Origin: Rubrivivax benzoatilyticus JA2 = ATCC BAA-35
GTDB taxonomy: Bacteria > Pseudomonadota > Gammaproteobacteria > Burkholderiales > Burkholderiaceae_C
Direction of reading: 5' to 3'
DNA: 64,000 nucleotides
NCBI RefSeq assembly: GCF_000190375.1
Contig: NZ_AEWG01000160.1
Span: forward strand, 1 to 64,000
A program made the translations under genes and the position numbers. The notes beneath the pieces were generated by a model. It had not been told where the DNA came from, searched no databases, and worked only from the letters and a program-made list of their open reading frames with translations. Each line of letters opens with the position of its first letter. The stretch's first letter is position 1. This document shows positions 16,204 through 28,486 of the stretch, piece by piece.

Positions 16204-16279
16204 TGGAGCGGGAAACGAGGCTCGAACTCGCGACCTCAACCTTGGCAAGGTTGCGCTCTACCAACTGAGCTATTCCCGC
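16204..16279 (-). tRNA. tRNA-Gly (anticodon GCC)
   Basis: A 76-nt cloverleaf: acceptor GCGGGAA/TTCCCGC, anticodon stem ACCTT/AAGGT with GCC, T-loop TTCGA and an encoded CCA. First gene of the three-tRNA cluster, about 40 nt downstream of the promoter at 16325-16354. Confidence 0.96.
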
Positions 16280-16324
16280 TTTGCCCTTGACTTCCTGCAT
16301 TGGCTGCAACGAATCAAGACCGAC

Positions 16325-16354
16325 AGTATAGACCGATTTTTACGCGGTTGGCAA
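16325..16354 (-). promoter_or_regulatory. sigma-70 promoter of tRNA-Gly-Cys-Leu cluster
   Basis: On the minus strand, TTGCCA (-35, 16354-16349) and TATACT (-10, 16330-16325) are separated by 18 bp, just beyond the lon stop codon. The predicted start lies about 35-40 nt before tRNA-Gly. Confidence 0.8.
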
Positions 16355-16361
16355 GACCTTT

Positions 16362-18785
<2,424 letters not shown>

Positions 18786-18875
18786 CGGTGTACCTCTCTT
18801 TCTCAGGCCCACGTGGGGCCCGAGAGGGCAAATGCAAGTGGCGGGCCGCCGCGTGCGGGCGCGGACCGGACGGGA

Positions 18876-20147
<1,272 letters not shown>

Positions 20148-20202
20148 GTCTCGTCTTGCGCGGAGGGAAAAGGGATCCGAACCCCATCATAGACCAACTC
20201 CC

Positions 20203-20236
20203 GCCGCCCGCCGGGCGGCGAAAAGGAGGCCTTTTC
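20203..20236 (-). repeat. tandem hairpins between clpP and clpX
   Basis: GAAAAGG/CCTTTTC (20220-20226 with 20230-20236) and GCCGCCC/GGGCGGC (20203-20209 with 20213-20219) are adjacent stem-loops in the 118-bp gap. There is no T-run, so they look like attenuating or RNA-processing elements rather than a full terminator. Confidence 0.6.
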
Positions 20237-20265
20237 AGGGGTTCGAGAAGGGGTCGGGAAACGCG

Positions 20266-20874
20266 TCAGCCGCGCTTTTCGAGGACCTGGTCGATCAGAC
20301 CGTAGTCCTTGGCTTCGCCGGGCGAAAGCCACATGTCGCGCTCCATGTCGGCGGCGATCTTCTCGATCGACTGCCCGGTGCGCTCGGCATAGATGCGGTT
20401 GAGCTGCTCGCGCGTCTTGATGATCTCGCGGGCCTGGATCTCGATGTCGCTGGCCTGCCCCTGGGCGCCGCCCGAGGGCTGGTGGATCATCACCCGCGAG
20501 TTCGGCAGCGCGAAGCGCTTGCCCTTGGCGCCGGCCATCAGCAGGAAGCTGCCCATGCTGGCGGCCATGCCCATGCACAGCGTCGACACTTCGGGCTTGA
20601 TGAAGTTCATCGTGTCGAAGATCGACAGGCCCGCGCTGACGCTGCCGCCCGGCGAGTTGATGTACAGCGAGATGTCCTTGTCCGGGTTCTCGGACTCCAG
20701 GAACAGCAGCTGAGCGCAGACGAGATTCGCGACCTGGTCATTGACAGGGCCGACGAGGAAGACGATCCGCTCGCGCAGCAGGCGGCTGTAGATGTCGTAG
20801 GCGCGTTCACCGCGCCCGGACTGCTCGATGACCATGGGCACCATGCCCAGGCCGGTCGTCTCGATCACGCTCAT
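20266..20874 (-). CDS. clpP: ATP-dependent Clp protease proteolytic subunit ClpP
   Basis: A 202-residue serine peptidase that forms the tetradecameric chamber used by ClpX or ClpA. The catalytic triad is visible as Ser106 ([10 protein letters not shown]), His131 ([10 protein letters not shown]) and Asp180 (MERDMWLSP), each five residues earlier than in the E. coli precursor. The N-terminus [18 protein letters not shown] is typical. It starts 14 bp after tig and is followed by clpX. Confidence 0.98.
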   Translation of the reverse strand: MSVIETTGLGMVPMVIEQSGRGERAYDIYSRLLRERIVFLVGPVNDQVANLVCAQLLFLESENPDKDISLYINSPGGSVSAGLSIFDTMNFIKPEVSTLCMGMAASMGSFLLMAGAKGKRFALPNSRVMIHQPSGGAQGQASDIEIQAREIIKTREQLNRIYAERTGQSIEKIAADMERDMWLSPGEAKDYGLIDQVLEKRG

Positions 20875-20888
20875 AAGGGGCTGTTTCC

Positions 20889-22199
20889 TCAGGCTGCCGA
20901 CATCAGTTCGTCGAACGGTAGCACCTTGTCCGTGACCTTGGCCTTCGCCAGGATGAACTCGGTGACGTTGTTCTCGATGACCACGGCCTCGACCTCGGCC
21001 ATGCGCTGGCGGTCGCCGAGGTACCAGCGCACCACTTCGGCGGGCTTCTCGTAGCTCTGGGCGAGCTCCTCGATGTGCGCACGCAGCTGGTTGGGCTGGG
21101 CCTGCAGGTTGTTGGCCTTCACCAGCTCGGCGACGACCAGACCCAGGCGCACGCGGCGCTCGGCCTGCGGGCGGAAGATCTCCTCGGGGATCGGCGCGTT
21201 CTCGGCGTCCTTGACGCCGCGCTGCTTGAGGTCGGCACGGGCACCAGCGACCAGACGCTGGAGCTCGTTGGCGACCAGCGCGTTGGGCAGCTCGAGCTCG
21301 GCCGCCTTGGCCAGCGCGTCCATCGCCGCGGCCTTGTTGCGCGAACGCACGCGGAACTTGACCTCGCGCTCGAGGTTCTTCTTGACGTCGGCGCGCAGCG
21401 CGTCGATCGTGCCTTCGGCGATGCCCAGCGACTTGGCGAACTCGTCATCGACGGTCGGCAGGTTCTGGACCTCGCACTTGGTCATCGTGACGAGGAAGTC
21501 GGCTTCCTTGCCGGCGACGTCCTGGCCGTGATAGTCGGCCGGGAACTGCAGCGGGAAGGTCTTGTTCTCGCCGACCTTCATGCCGCGCACGGCCTTGTCG
21601 AACTGCTCCAGCATCTGGCCTTCGCCGATGATGAACTGGAAGCCCTCGGCCTTGCCGCCGGCGAAGGGTTCGCCGTCGATCTTGCCTTCGAAGTCGATCG
21701 TCACGCGGTCGCCTTCGGTGGCGCCTTCGGCGGCCGGACGCTGGGCGAAGGTGCGGCGCTGCTTGCGCAGGATCTCGATCGTGCGGTCGATGGCTTCATC
21801 GGTGACGTCGGCGGCCACGCGCTCGACCTCGATCTCGGCCAGGTCGCCGAGCTTGACCTCGGGGTAAACCTCGAAGGTCGCCTCGAAGGCGATCTCGCCC
21901 TCGGCAGACTCTTCCTTCTGGGTGATGCGCGGCGCGCCGGCGACGCGCAGCTGCGCTTCGGCGGTGGCGTCGGCGAAGGCCTGGCCGACACGGTCGTTGA
22001 CCACTTCGTACTGGACCGAGTAGCCGTAGCGCTGGGCGACGACCGACATCGGGACCTTGCCCGGACGGAAGCCGTCGGCCTTGACGGTGCGGGCGAGCTT
22101 GCGCAGGCGGGCCTCGACTTCGCTGTTGATCACGGTCGCCGGCAGCGTCAGCGTGATGCGGCGTTCCAGTTTTTCGAGGGTTTCGACGTTGACGGCCAT
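20889..22199 (-). CDS. tig: trigger factor (ribosome-bound chaperone)
   Basis: A 436-residue chaperone that meets nascent chains at the ribosome exit tunnel. The N-terminal ribosome-binding domain carries the signature [17 protein letters not shown]. The central FKBP-like prolyl isomerase domain spans about residues 150-245 ([20 protein letters not shown]), followed by the helical C-terminal arms. It is directly downstream of tRNA-Leu(TAG) and first in the tig-clpP-clpX-lon series. Confidence 0.98.
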   Translation of the reverse strand: MAVNVETLEKLERRITLTLPATVINSEVEARLRKLARTVKADGFRPGKVPMSVVAQRYGYSVQYEVVNDRVGQAFADATAEAQLRVAGAPRITQKEESAEGEIAFEATFEVYPEVKLGDLAEIEVERVAADVTDEAIDRTIEILRKQRRTFAQRPAAEGATEGDRVTIDFEGKIDGEPFAGGKAEGFQFIIGEGQMLEQFDKAVRGMKVGENKTFPLQFPADYHGQDVAGKEADFLVTMTKCEVQNLPTVDDEFAKSLGIAEGTIDALRADVKKNLEREVKFRVRSRNKAAAMDALAKAAELELPNALVANELQRLVAGARADLKQRGVKDAENAPIPEEIFRPQAERRVRLGLVVAELVKANNLQAQPNQLRAHIEELAQSYEKPAEVVRWYLGDRQRMAEVEAVVIENNVTEFILAKAKVTDKVLPFDELMSAA

Positions 22200-22229
22200 G
22201 TGGGGCTCTCTAAGGCTTCAGTGAATGTC

Positions 22230-22316
22230 TGGTGCGCGGGGCCGGACTCGAACCGGCACGCCCGTGAAGGCGTCAGGACCTAAACCTGGTGCGTCTACCA
22301 ATTTCGCCACCCGCGC
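22230..22316 (-). tRNA. tRNA-Leu (anticodon TAG)
   Basis: An 87-nt class II tRNA: acceptor GCGCGGG/CCCGCGC... seen as GCGCGGG at 22234-22240 pairing with CCCGCGC at 22310-22316, anticodon loop TTTAGGT, long variable arm, and an encoded CCA. Its 3' end is 30 bp from the tig start, so the two are probably co-transcribed and separated by RNase processing. Confidence 0.96.
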
Positions 22317-22408
22317 GCTCAAAAACGTCGCCGCGCGACACCCCGCGGCGCGAATCCCGCGGGGGTCGTCGATCGCCGTTCCCGGATAACTCGATCGGTA
22401 AACCGCGC

Positions 22409-22414
22409 ATTCTA
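22409..22414 (-). promoter_or_regulatory. -10 element of tRNA-Leu/tig transcript (candidate)
   Basis: TAGAAT on the minus strand lies about 93 nt upstream of tRNA-Leu. No convincing -35 lies 16-18 bp upstream. The same TAGAAT hexamer appears before etfB and ppa. Confidence 0.45.
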
Positions 22415-22460
22415 GCCGGCACACGGAGCGCACCGGTGCCGGCCGCGGACGCGGGGCCGT

Positions 22461-25400
22461 TCAGCGCCCTTCTCCGCCTTCGCGGCGCACGCGAAACCAG
22501 GCCGCGTACATCGCCGGCAGCGCCAGCAGCGTCAGCACGGTGGCGAGCACCAGACCGCCCATGATCGACACCGCCATCGGCCCCCAGAAGATGCTGCGCG
22601 ACAACGGGATCATCGCCAGCACCGCCGCGGCAGCGGTCAGCACGATCGGCCGGAAGCGCCGCACCGCGGCCTCGATGATCGCGTCCCAGGCCGGCACGCC
22701 GCGCGCCCGGTCGAGTTCGATCTGGTCGATCAGGATCACCGAGTTGCGCATGATCATGCCGGCCAGCGCGATGACGCCCAGCAGCGCGACGAAGCCGAAG
22801 GGCTGGCCCAGCAGCAGCAGCGCCGCCGCGGCCCCGGCGATGCCCAGCGGGCCGGTCAGGAAGACGAGCATCGAACGGGCGAAGCTGCGCAACTGCAGCA
22901 TCAGCAGCGTGAAGATGATGAACAGCATCGCCGGCACGCCGGCGACGATCGAGCGCTGGCCCTTGCTGCTCTCGGCCACCGCACCCGCGGTCTCGATGCG
23001 GTAACCCTGCGGCATGCGCGCCTCGAGCGCCCGCATCGCCGGCTCGAGCTGGGCCGTCACGGTCGCACCCTGCACGCCATCGGCGACGTCGGCCTGCACC
23101 GTCGCCGCGTACTCGCGTCCCTGCCGGTGCAGGACGCCGGGCTCCCAGTCCAGACGCACGCGCGCCACCTGCGTCAGCGGCACGGCGCGGCCGCTGGCCG
23201 TCTGCACGTAGGTGCTGGACAGGTCGGCAATGGTGTCGCGCTCGGACTCGGGCAGGCGCAGCACGACATCGACGAGCTTGTCGCCTTCGCGATACTGGGC
23301 CACCGTGCTGCCCGACAGCAGGGTCTGCGAGGTCTGCGCGACGAGGCGGCTGGTGACGCCCAGCGCACGCGCCTTGTCCTGGTCGATCTCCAGGCGCAGC
23401 ACCTTGATGGCCTCGTTCCAGTCGTCGTTGACGCCGCGCACATGGGCGTTGGAGCGCATCAGCGACTTGGCCTCGTCGGCCCAGCGGCGCACCTCGCGGG
23501 CGTCGGGCCCGAGCACGCGGAACTGCACCGGATAGGCCACCGGCGGGCCGTTGGGCAGCGCGGTGACGCGCGCACGGACCTCGGGAAACTCGGCCGCCAG
23601 CAGCGCCGGCAGCTCGCGCCGCAGCCCGTCGCGCTCGTCCTGATCCTTGGGCACGAGGATCATCTGGCTGACGTTGCTGTTCGGGAAGATCTGCTCCAGC
23701 GGCAGGTAGAAGCGCGGCACGCCGGAGCCCACCCAGGTGCTGACGCTGGCGATGCGCTCGTCGGCCAGCAGCCTGGCCTCGACGCGGCGCGCGACCTCGT
23801 CGCTGGCACGGATCGTCGCGCCCTCGGGCAGCCACAGGTCGACCAGCAGCTCGGGCCGTGCCGACTCCGGGAAGAACTGCTGCTGCACGCGCGTCATGCC
23901 GAACAGGCCGAGCGCGAACGAGGCGACGGTGATGCCGATCGTGATCCAGCGGTGCGCCACGCACCAGTCGACCGCGGCGCGGAAGCGGTTGTAGAACGGG
24001 GTGTCGAACAGCTCGTGCGGTCCCACCCCCGGCCCGCCGGCATCACCGAGCTTGCTGCGCGTGTGCAGCAGCCAGGTGCCCAGGTAGGGCACGAAGTAGA
24101 CCGAGACCAGCCACGAGACGAGCAGCGCGGCGGTCGTCACGGCGAAGATCGCGAAGGTGTACTCCCCGGTCTCCGACTTCGCGAGCCCGATCGGCAGGAA
24201 GCCGGCGGCAGTGATCAGCGTGCCGGTGAGCATCGGCATCGCCGTGATCTCGTAGGCGAAGGTCGCGGCGCGCAGCTTGTCGTAGCCCTCCTCGAGCTTT
24301 CGCACCATCATCTCGACGGCGATGATCGCGTCGTCGACCAGCAGGCCCAGCGCGATGATCAGCGCGCCCAGCGACACCTTGTGCAGGCCGATGCCCCAGA
24401 AGTGCATCACGACGAAGGTGATCGCCAGCACCAGCGGGATCGTGATCGCGACCACCATGCCCGGCCAGATGTCCACCCGCAGCGGCCGCGTGTGCAGCCC
24501 CAGGCTGAGGAAGCTGACGGCCAGCACGATCACCACGGCCTCCAGCAGCACGCCGACGAATTCTTTGACCGAGGCCGAGACGACCTTCGGCTGGTTCTGG
24601 ATCTGCTCGAGCTCGATGCCCACCGGCAATCCGGCACGGAGCTCGGCCGTCGCCGCGGCGAGCGCCTTGCCCAGCGTGACGATGTCGCCGCCGGAGGCCA
24701 TCGACACGCCCAGCGCCAGCACCGGGCGGCCCTGGTGGCGCACCATCGTCGTCGGCGGATCGACGTAGCCGCGGCGGATCTCGGCGATGTCCTGCAGCCG
24801 GATCGTGCTCGCGCGGCCGGTCTGCGGGTTGACCGCCCGGATCGGGAAACGCGCCAGTTCCTCGACCGAGCTGAACTGCCCCCCCACGCGCAGCTGGAGC
24901 TGCTCGGCGCCGGCCTGCAGCGTGCCCGCGCCTTCCATCGCGTTCTGCGCCCCGAGCTGGGCGACGACCTCGCCGGCGTCCAGGCCGAGCTCGGCCATGC
25001 GCTTGCGCGAGACCTCGACGAAGATGTTCTCCGGCTGGCTGCCGAAGATCTCGACCTTGGCGACGTCGGGCACGCGCAGCAGGCGCTGGCGCACGTCGTC
25101 GGCGAACTCGCGCAGCTCCTCCTGGCTGAAGCCGTCGGCCGACAGCGCGAAGATCGAGCCGTAGACGTCGCCGAAGTCGTCGTTGAAGACCGGGCCGACG
25201 ACGCCTTCGGGCAGCGTCGAGCGCATGTCGCCGATGCGCTTGCGCACCTGGTACCAGGCGTCGCGCACCTCGGCCGGCGGCGAGTGTTCGGCCAGGAACA
25301 GCGTCGTCACCGACTCGCCGGGCTTGGTGTAGCTGCGGATGCGGTCGGCGTACGGCACCTCCTGCAGCGTGCGCTCGATCTTGTCGGTCACCTGCTCGGC

Positions 25401-25625
25401 CACCTGCTCGGCGCTGGCGCCCGGCCACCAGGCCTGCACGACCATCGCGCGGAAGGTGAACGGCGGGTCCTCGTCCTGGCCGAGCTGGAAGTACGCGGCG
25501 ATGCCCAGCACCATCAGCACCACCAGCAGGTAGCGCGTCAGCGGCGCGTGCTCGAGCGCCCAGCGCGAGATGTTGAAACGCTCGCGGGCCGGGGCCGCCG
25601 CGGCGTCGTGGACCTGCGGTTCCAT
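22461..25625 (-). CDS. RND efflux transporter permease
   Basis: A 1054-residue proton-driven RND pump. It has a first transmembrane helix near residue 32 (YLLVVLMVLGIAAYFQLGQD), two large periplasmic domains and two sets of six helices. The conserved acidic pair for proton relay is in GLLVDDAIIAVEMMVRKLEE. The last helices include ALAGMIMRNSVILIDQIELD and end in VRREGGEGR. It resembles the AcrB/hydrophobe family branch with acriflavin-type pumps, but the substrate is unknown. Its ATG overlaps the fusion-protein stop by one base. No outer-membrane factor gene accompanies the pair. Confidence 0.94.
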   Translation of the reverse strand: MEPQVHDAAAAPARERFNISRWALEHAPLTRYLLVVLMVLGIAAYFQLGQDEDPPFTFRAMVVQAWWPGASAEQVAEQVTDKIERTLQEVPYADRIRSYTKPGESVTTLFLAEHSPPAEVRDAWYQVRKRIGDMRSTLPEGVVGPVFNDDFGDVYGSIFALSADGFSQEELREFADDVRQRLLRVPDVAKVEIFGSQPENIFVEVSRKRMAELGLDAGEVVAQLGAQNAMEGAGTLQAGAEQLQLRVGGQFSSVEELARFPIRAVNPQTGRASTIRLQDIAEIRRGYVDPPTTMVRHQGRPVLALGVSMASGGDIVTLGKALAAATAELRAGLPVGIELEQIQNQPKVVSASVKEFVGVLLEAVVIVLAVSFLSLGLHTRPLRVDIWPGMVVAITIPLVLAITFVVMHFWGIGLHKVSLGALIIALGLLVDDAIIAVEMMVRKLEEGYDKLRAATFAYEITAMPMLTGTLITAAGFLPIGLAKSETGEYTFAIFAVTTAALLVSWLVSVYFVPYLGTWLLHTRSKLGDAGGPGVGPHELFDTPFYNRFRAAVDWCVAHRWITIGITVASFALGLFGMTRVQQQFFPESARPELLVDLWLPEGATIRASDEVARRVEARLLADERIASVSTWVGSGVPRFYLPLEQIFPNSNVSQMILVPKDQDERDGLRRELPALLAAEFPEVRARVTALPNGPPVAYPVQFRVLGPDAREVRRWADEAKSLMRSNAHVRGVNDDWNEAIKVLRLEIDQDKARALGVTSRLVAQTSQTLLSGSTVAQYREGDKLVDVVLRLPESERDTIADLSSTYVQTASGRAVPLTQVARVRLDWEPGVLHRQGREYAATVQADVADGVQGATVTAQLEPAMRALEARMPQGYRIETAGAVAESSKGQRSIVAGVPAMLFIIFTLLMLQLRSFARSMLVFLTGPLGIAGAAAALLLLGQPFGFVALLGVIALAGMIMRNSVILIDQIELDRARGVPAWDAIIEAAVRRFRPIVLTAAAAVLAMIPLSRSIFWGPMAVSIMGGLVLATVLTLLALPAMYAAWFRVRREGGEGR

Positions 25626-26713
25626 CAGCGCCCGCTGTCCTGGTACAGGCGCACCTTCTGGCCCGGGGCCAGCACGTGCACGCCGGCCGTGACGACGACC
25701 GCACCGGGGACCAGCCCGCTGGCGACGACGACGCTGTTGCCGTCGCTGCCGCCGATCTCGATCGGCTGCGGCTTGACCGTCATCGTCGCGCGGTCGAGCA
25801 CCCAGACCGAACTCCGGCCCTGGTGCTGGACGACGGCGGCCAGCGGCAGCGTCAGGACGCCGGCGACGCCGGGGCGCTCGATCAGCACCGTCGCGGTCTG
25901 CCCCAGCTGCACCGGGGCGCTGCCGAGATCGGCCTTGACGACGAAGGTGCGCGTCGCCGGGTCGGCGGCCGCGGCGACCTCGCGCACCGTGGCCGGCAGC
26001 GTGTCCTCGCGCCCCCACAGCCGCACGCGCACGACACCCGGGCGGCCGATCATCGAGCGCACACGCGCGACCTCGTTCTCGGGCACCGCGAAGACGGCGT
26101 CGCGCGGGCCGTCGTGCGCCAGACGCAGCACCGGCGTGCCGGCGGCGAGCACCGCACCCGGCTCGGCCACCACCGCAGTGACGACGCCGGCGGCCGGGGC
26201 GTGCAGGTCGCTGTAGGCCGCCTGGTTGGCCTGCACGCCGGCCTGGGCGCGGGCCTGCTCGAGCTGGGCCCGCGCGGCCTTCAGCGTGGTCTCGCGGCGG
26301 TCGAGTTCGGCAGCGCTGATGAAGCCCTGCTCGTACAGCTCGCGAAAGCGCCTGAAGTCGGCCTCGGCCATCTCGGCGTTGACCTGGGCCGAACGCACCG
26401 TGGCCAGCGACGCTGCCTGCGCGAGGCGCAGATCCTCGGGGTCGAGCTGGGCCAGCAGTTCGCCGGCGCCGACGTGGCGGCCGACCTCGGCCTGGCGGCG
26501 CACCAGCTTGCCGGCGACACGGAACCCCAGCGGCGACTCGGTGCGCGCCTGCACCTCGGAGGCGAACTCCTGGACCTCGCCCGAGCCGGACGGGGCCAGC
26601 ACGACGGTGCGCACCGCGCGCACCGGGTCGGGCGCGGGCTCCTGCCGCGAGCAGGCGGAGAGAGCGACGGCCGCCAGCAGGGCCGCCACCGGGACGAACG
26701 GAAGAGAACGCAT
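25625..26713 (-). CDS. RND efflux periplasmic adaptor (membrane fusion lipoprotein)
   Basis: A 362-residue HlyD/AcrA-family adaptor. It has a signal peptide with lipobox LSAC (Cys near residue 21), a lipoyl half-domain (VAGKLVRRQAEVGRHVGAGE), a short coiled-coil hairpin rich in Ala/Gln/Glu (about residues 95-155), then the second lipoyl half and beta-barrel (HAPAAGVVTAVVAEPGA). It links the permease to an outer-membrane channel that must be encoded elsewhere. A palindromic operator overlaps its promoter region 10 bp upstream. Confidence 0.93.
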   Translation of the reverse strand: MRSLPFVPVAALLAAVALSACSRQEPAPDPVRAVRTVVLAPSGSGEVQEFASEVQARTESPLGFRVAGKLVRRQAEVGRHVGAGELLAQLDPEDLRLAQAASLATVRSAQVNAEMAEADFRRFRELYEQGFISAAELDRRETTLKAARAQLEQARAQAGVQANQAAYSDLHAPAAGVVTAVVAEPGAVLAAGTPVLRLAHDGPRDAVFAVPENEVARVRSMIGRPGVVRVRLWGREDTLPATVREVAAAADPATRTFVVKADLGSAPVQLGQTATVLIERPGVAGVLTLPLAAVVQHQGRSSVWVLDRATMTVKPQPIEIGGSDGNSVVVASGLVPGAVVVTAGVHVLAPGQKVRLYQDSGR

Positions 26714-26722
26714 GCGCCGGCT

Positions 26723-26744
26723 TTAATGACTCACTGGTCATTAA
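26723..26744. promoter_or_regulatory. inverted-repeat operator upstream of RND pump
   Basis: TTAATGAC (26723-26730) and GTCATTAA (26737-26744) form a perfect 8-6-8 inverted repeat, strikingly AT-rich for this genome, 9 bp upstream of the adaptor start codon. Size and symmetry fit a TetR-family repressor of efflux genes. No TetR gene is adjacent. Confidence 0.75.
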
Positions 26745-26810
26745 TGTAGTCCGGGCGTTTGTGCGCTGTCAACGTCCGGGACTCCGGCCGTGCCGCCACA
26801 ATCGCGCCCC

Positions 26811-27641
26811 GTGAGCGTTGACCACTACGAGAACTTCCCCGTCGCCTCGGTGCTGTGCCCGCCGACGATCCGGCCCGCCGTCGTCGCCGTGTACCACTTT
26901 GCGCGCACCGCCGACGACATCGCCGACGAAGGCGACGCACCCGCGGCGCAGCGCCATGCCGATCTGGCCGCCTACCGCGCCGACCTCGAGGCCGTCGTGC
27001 GCGGCTGCGCACCGGGTGAACGCTGGGCAAGGGTGTTCGTGCCGCTGGCCGCGGCGCTGGAGCGCTACGCGCTGCCGCCGGTGTGGCTGCACCGGTTGCT
27101 CGACGCCTTCGAGCAGGACGTCGACAACCCGGTCTACGCCGACCGCCAGCAGATCCTCGCCTACTGCCGCCGCTCCGCCGACCCGGTGGGGCGGCTGCTC
27201 CTGCACCTGTACGGCGTGCGCGACGCCGAGTCCGAGCGCCGCAGCGACGCCGTCTGCACCGGGCTGCAGCTGGCCAACTTCTGGCAGGACCTCGGCGTCG
27301 ACGCCGGGCGCCGCCGCGTCTACCTGCCGCAGGACGAGCTCGCCGCGGCCGGGCTGACGATGGACGACGTGCTGGCGCGCCGCGACAGCCCGGCACTGCG
27401 CCGCCTGGTGCGCGAGCTCTGCGCCTGGGCCGAGTCGCTGCTGCGCGAAGGCGCGCCGCTGGCGCTGGACGTGCCCGGGCGCGCCGGCTGGGAGCTGCGC
27501 CTGGTCGCGCAGGGCGGGCTGCGTGTTTTGGAGAAAATCGGCCGCATGGACCATGCGACGATGAGCGCGCGCCCGACGATCGGCGCCGCAGACCTGCCGG
27601 CGCTGCTGTGGCGCGCGGCGACGATGCGGCACGCCCGATGA
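26811..27641 (+). CDS. hpnC: squalene synthase HpnC
   Basis: A 276-residue trans-isoprenyl-diphosphate synthase family protein. With HpnD and HpnE it converts two farnesyl diphosphates to squalene; HpnC acts on the presqualene diphosphate intermediate to give hydroxysqualene. Aspartate motifs HFARTADDIADEGD and NFWQDLGVDAGRRRVYLP are intact. I start at the GTG giving (M)SVDHYENFPVAS, the conserved family N-terminus; another GTG lies 21 nt upstream. There is no Shine-Dalgarno, and the preceding ACAAT could be a -10 of a near-leaderless message. It overlaps hpnD by 4 bases. Confidence 0.95.
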   Translation: MSVDHYENFPVASVLCPPTIRPAVVAVYHFARTADDIADEGDAPAAQRHADLAAYRADLEAVVRGCAPGERWARVFVPLAAALERYALPPVWLHRLLDAFEQDVDNPVYADRQQILAYCRRSADPVGRLLLHLYGVRDAESERRSDAVCTGLQLANFWQDLGVDAGRRRVYLPQDELAAAGLTMDDVLARRDSPALRRLVRELCAWAESLLREGAPLALDVPGRAGWELRLVAQGGLRVLEKIGRMDHATMSARPTIGAADLPALLWRAATMRHAR

Positions 27642-28486
27642 CCCCGGCCGAGTACGTGCAGAAGCGGGCCGCCGGCAGCGGCTCCTCGTTCTACTACGCG
27701 TTCCTGTTCCTGCCGCCGCCCGAGCGCGCCGCGATCACCGCCTTCTACGCCTTCTGCCGCGAGGTCGACGACGTCGTCGACGAGATGCAGGACCCGTCGG
27801 TCGCCGCGCGCAAGCTGCAGTGGTGGCGCGGCGAGGTCGACGCCGCGTTCGCCGGCGCGCCGACGCACCCGGTGACGCAGGCGCTGATGCCGCTGGCGGC
27901 GCGTTTTCGCATCGAGCCGGCGCACCTGCACGCGATCGTCGAAGGCTGCCAGGTCGATCTCGAGCAGACCCGCTTCCTGGACTTCCCGGCGCTGTCGCGC
28001 TACTGCCACCTGGTGGCCGGCGTCGTCGGCGAGGTTGCGGCCAACATCTTCGGCCGCAGCAGCGAGCAGACGGTGCGCTACGCCCACACGCTGGGCCGCG
28101 CGCTGCAGCTCACCAACATCATCCGCGACGTCGGCGACGACGCGCGCCGGGGCCGCATCTACCTGCCGGTGTCCGAACTGCAGCGTTTCGACGTCAAGGC
28201 GCACGAGATCCTCAAGCGCGAGTCGCCCTGGGGCTACAGCGAGCGCTTCACGGCGCTGATGCGCTTCCAGGCCGAGCGCGCGCACGCCACCTACGACGAG
28301 GCGCTGGCGCTGCTGCCCGAGGCCGACCGCGCGAAGCAGAAGACCGGACTGATGATGGCCAACATCTACCGCGCGCTGCTGCGCGAGATCGAGGCCGGCG
28401 GCTTCCAGGTGCTGCACCAGCGCACCTCGCTGACGCCGCTGCGCAAGCTGTGGATCGCCGCACGCACGCACGTGCTGGCACGGTGA
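27638..28486 (+). CDS. hpnD: presqualene diphosphate synthase HpnD
   Basis: A 282-residue squalene/phytoene synthase family enzyme that condenses two farnesyl diphosphates to presqualene diphosphate. Both substrate-binding aspartate motifs are present: FCREVDDVVDE (about residues 39-49) and TNIIRDVGDDARRGRIYLP. The start overlaps the hpnC stop (ATGA), and the stop overlaps the GTG of hpnE, showing translational coupling of all three genes. Confidence 0.96.
   Translation: MTPAEYVQKRAAGSGSSFYYAFLFLPPPERAAITAFYAFCREVDDVVDEMQDPSVAARKLQWWRGEVDAAFAGAPTHPVTQALMPLAARFRIEPAHLHAIVEGCQVDLEQTRFLDFPALSRYCHLVAGVVGEVAANIFGRSSEQTVRYAHTLGRALQLTNIIRDVGDDARRGRIYLPVSELQRFDVKAHEILKRESPWGYSERFTALMRFQAERAHATYDEALALLPEADRAKQKTGLMMANIYRALLREIEAGGFQVLHQRTSLTPLRKLWIAARTHVLAR

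Noticed and set aside
15912-16279. Prophage or integrative element at the tRNA cluster
   Set aside because: No integrase, no att-like direct repeats and no base-composition shift were seen around the three tRNAs.
22461-26741. Single frame spanning the RND permease and adaptor
   Set aside because: The N-terminal part is an out-of-frame reading of the adaptor gene; the permease starts at 25625 and the adaptor is encoded separately with a clear lipobox.
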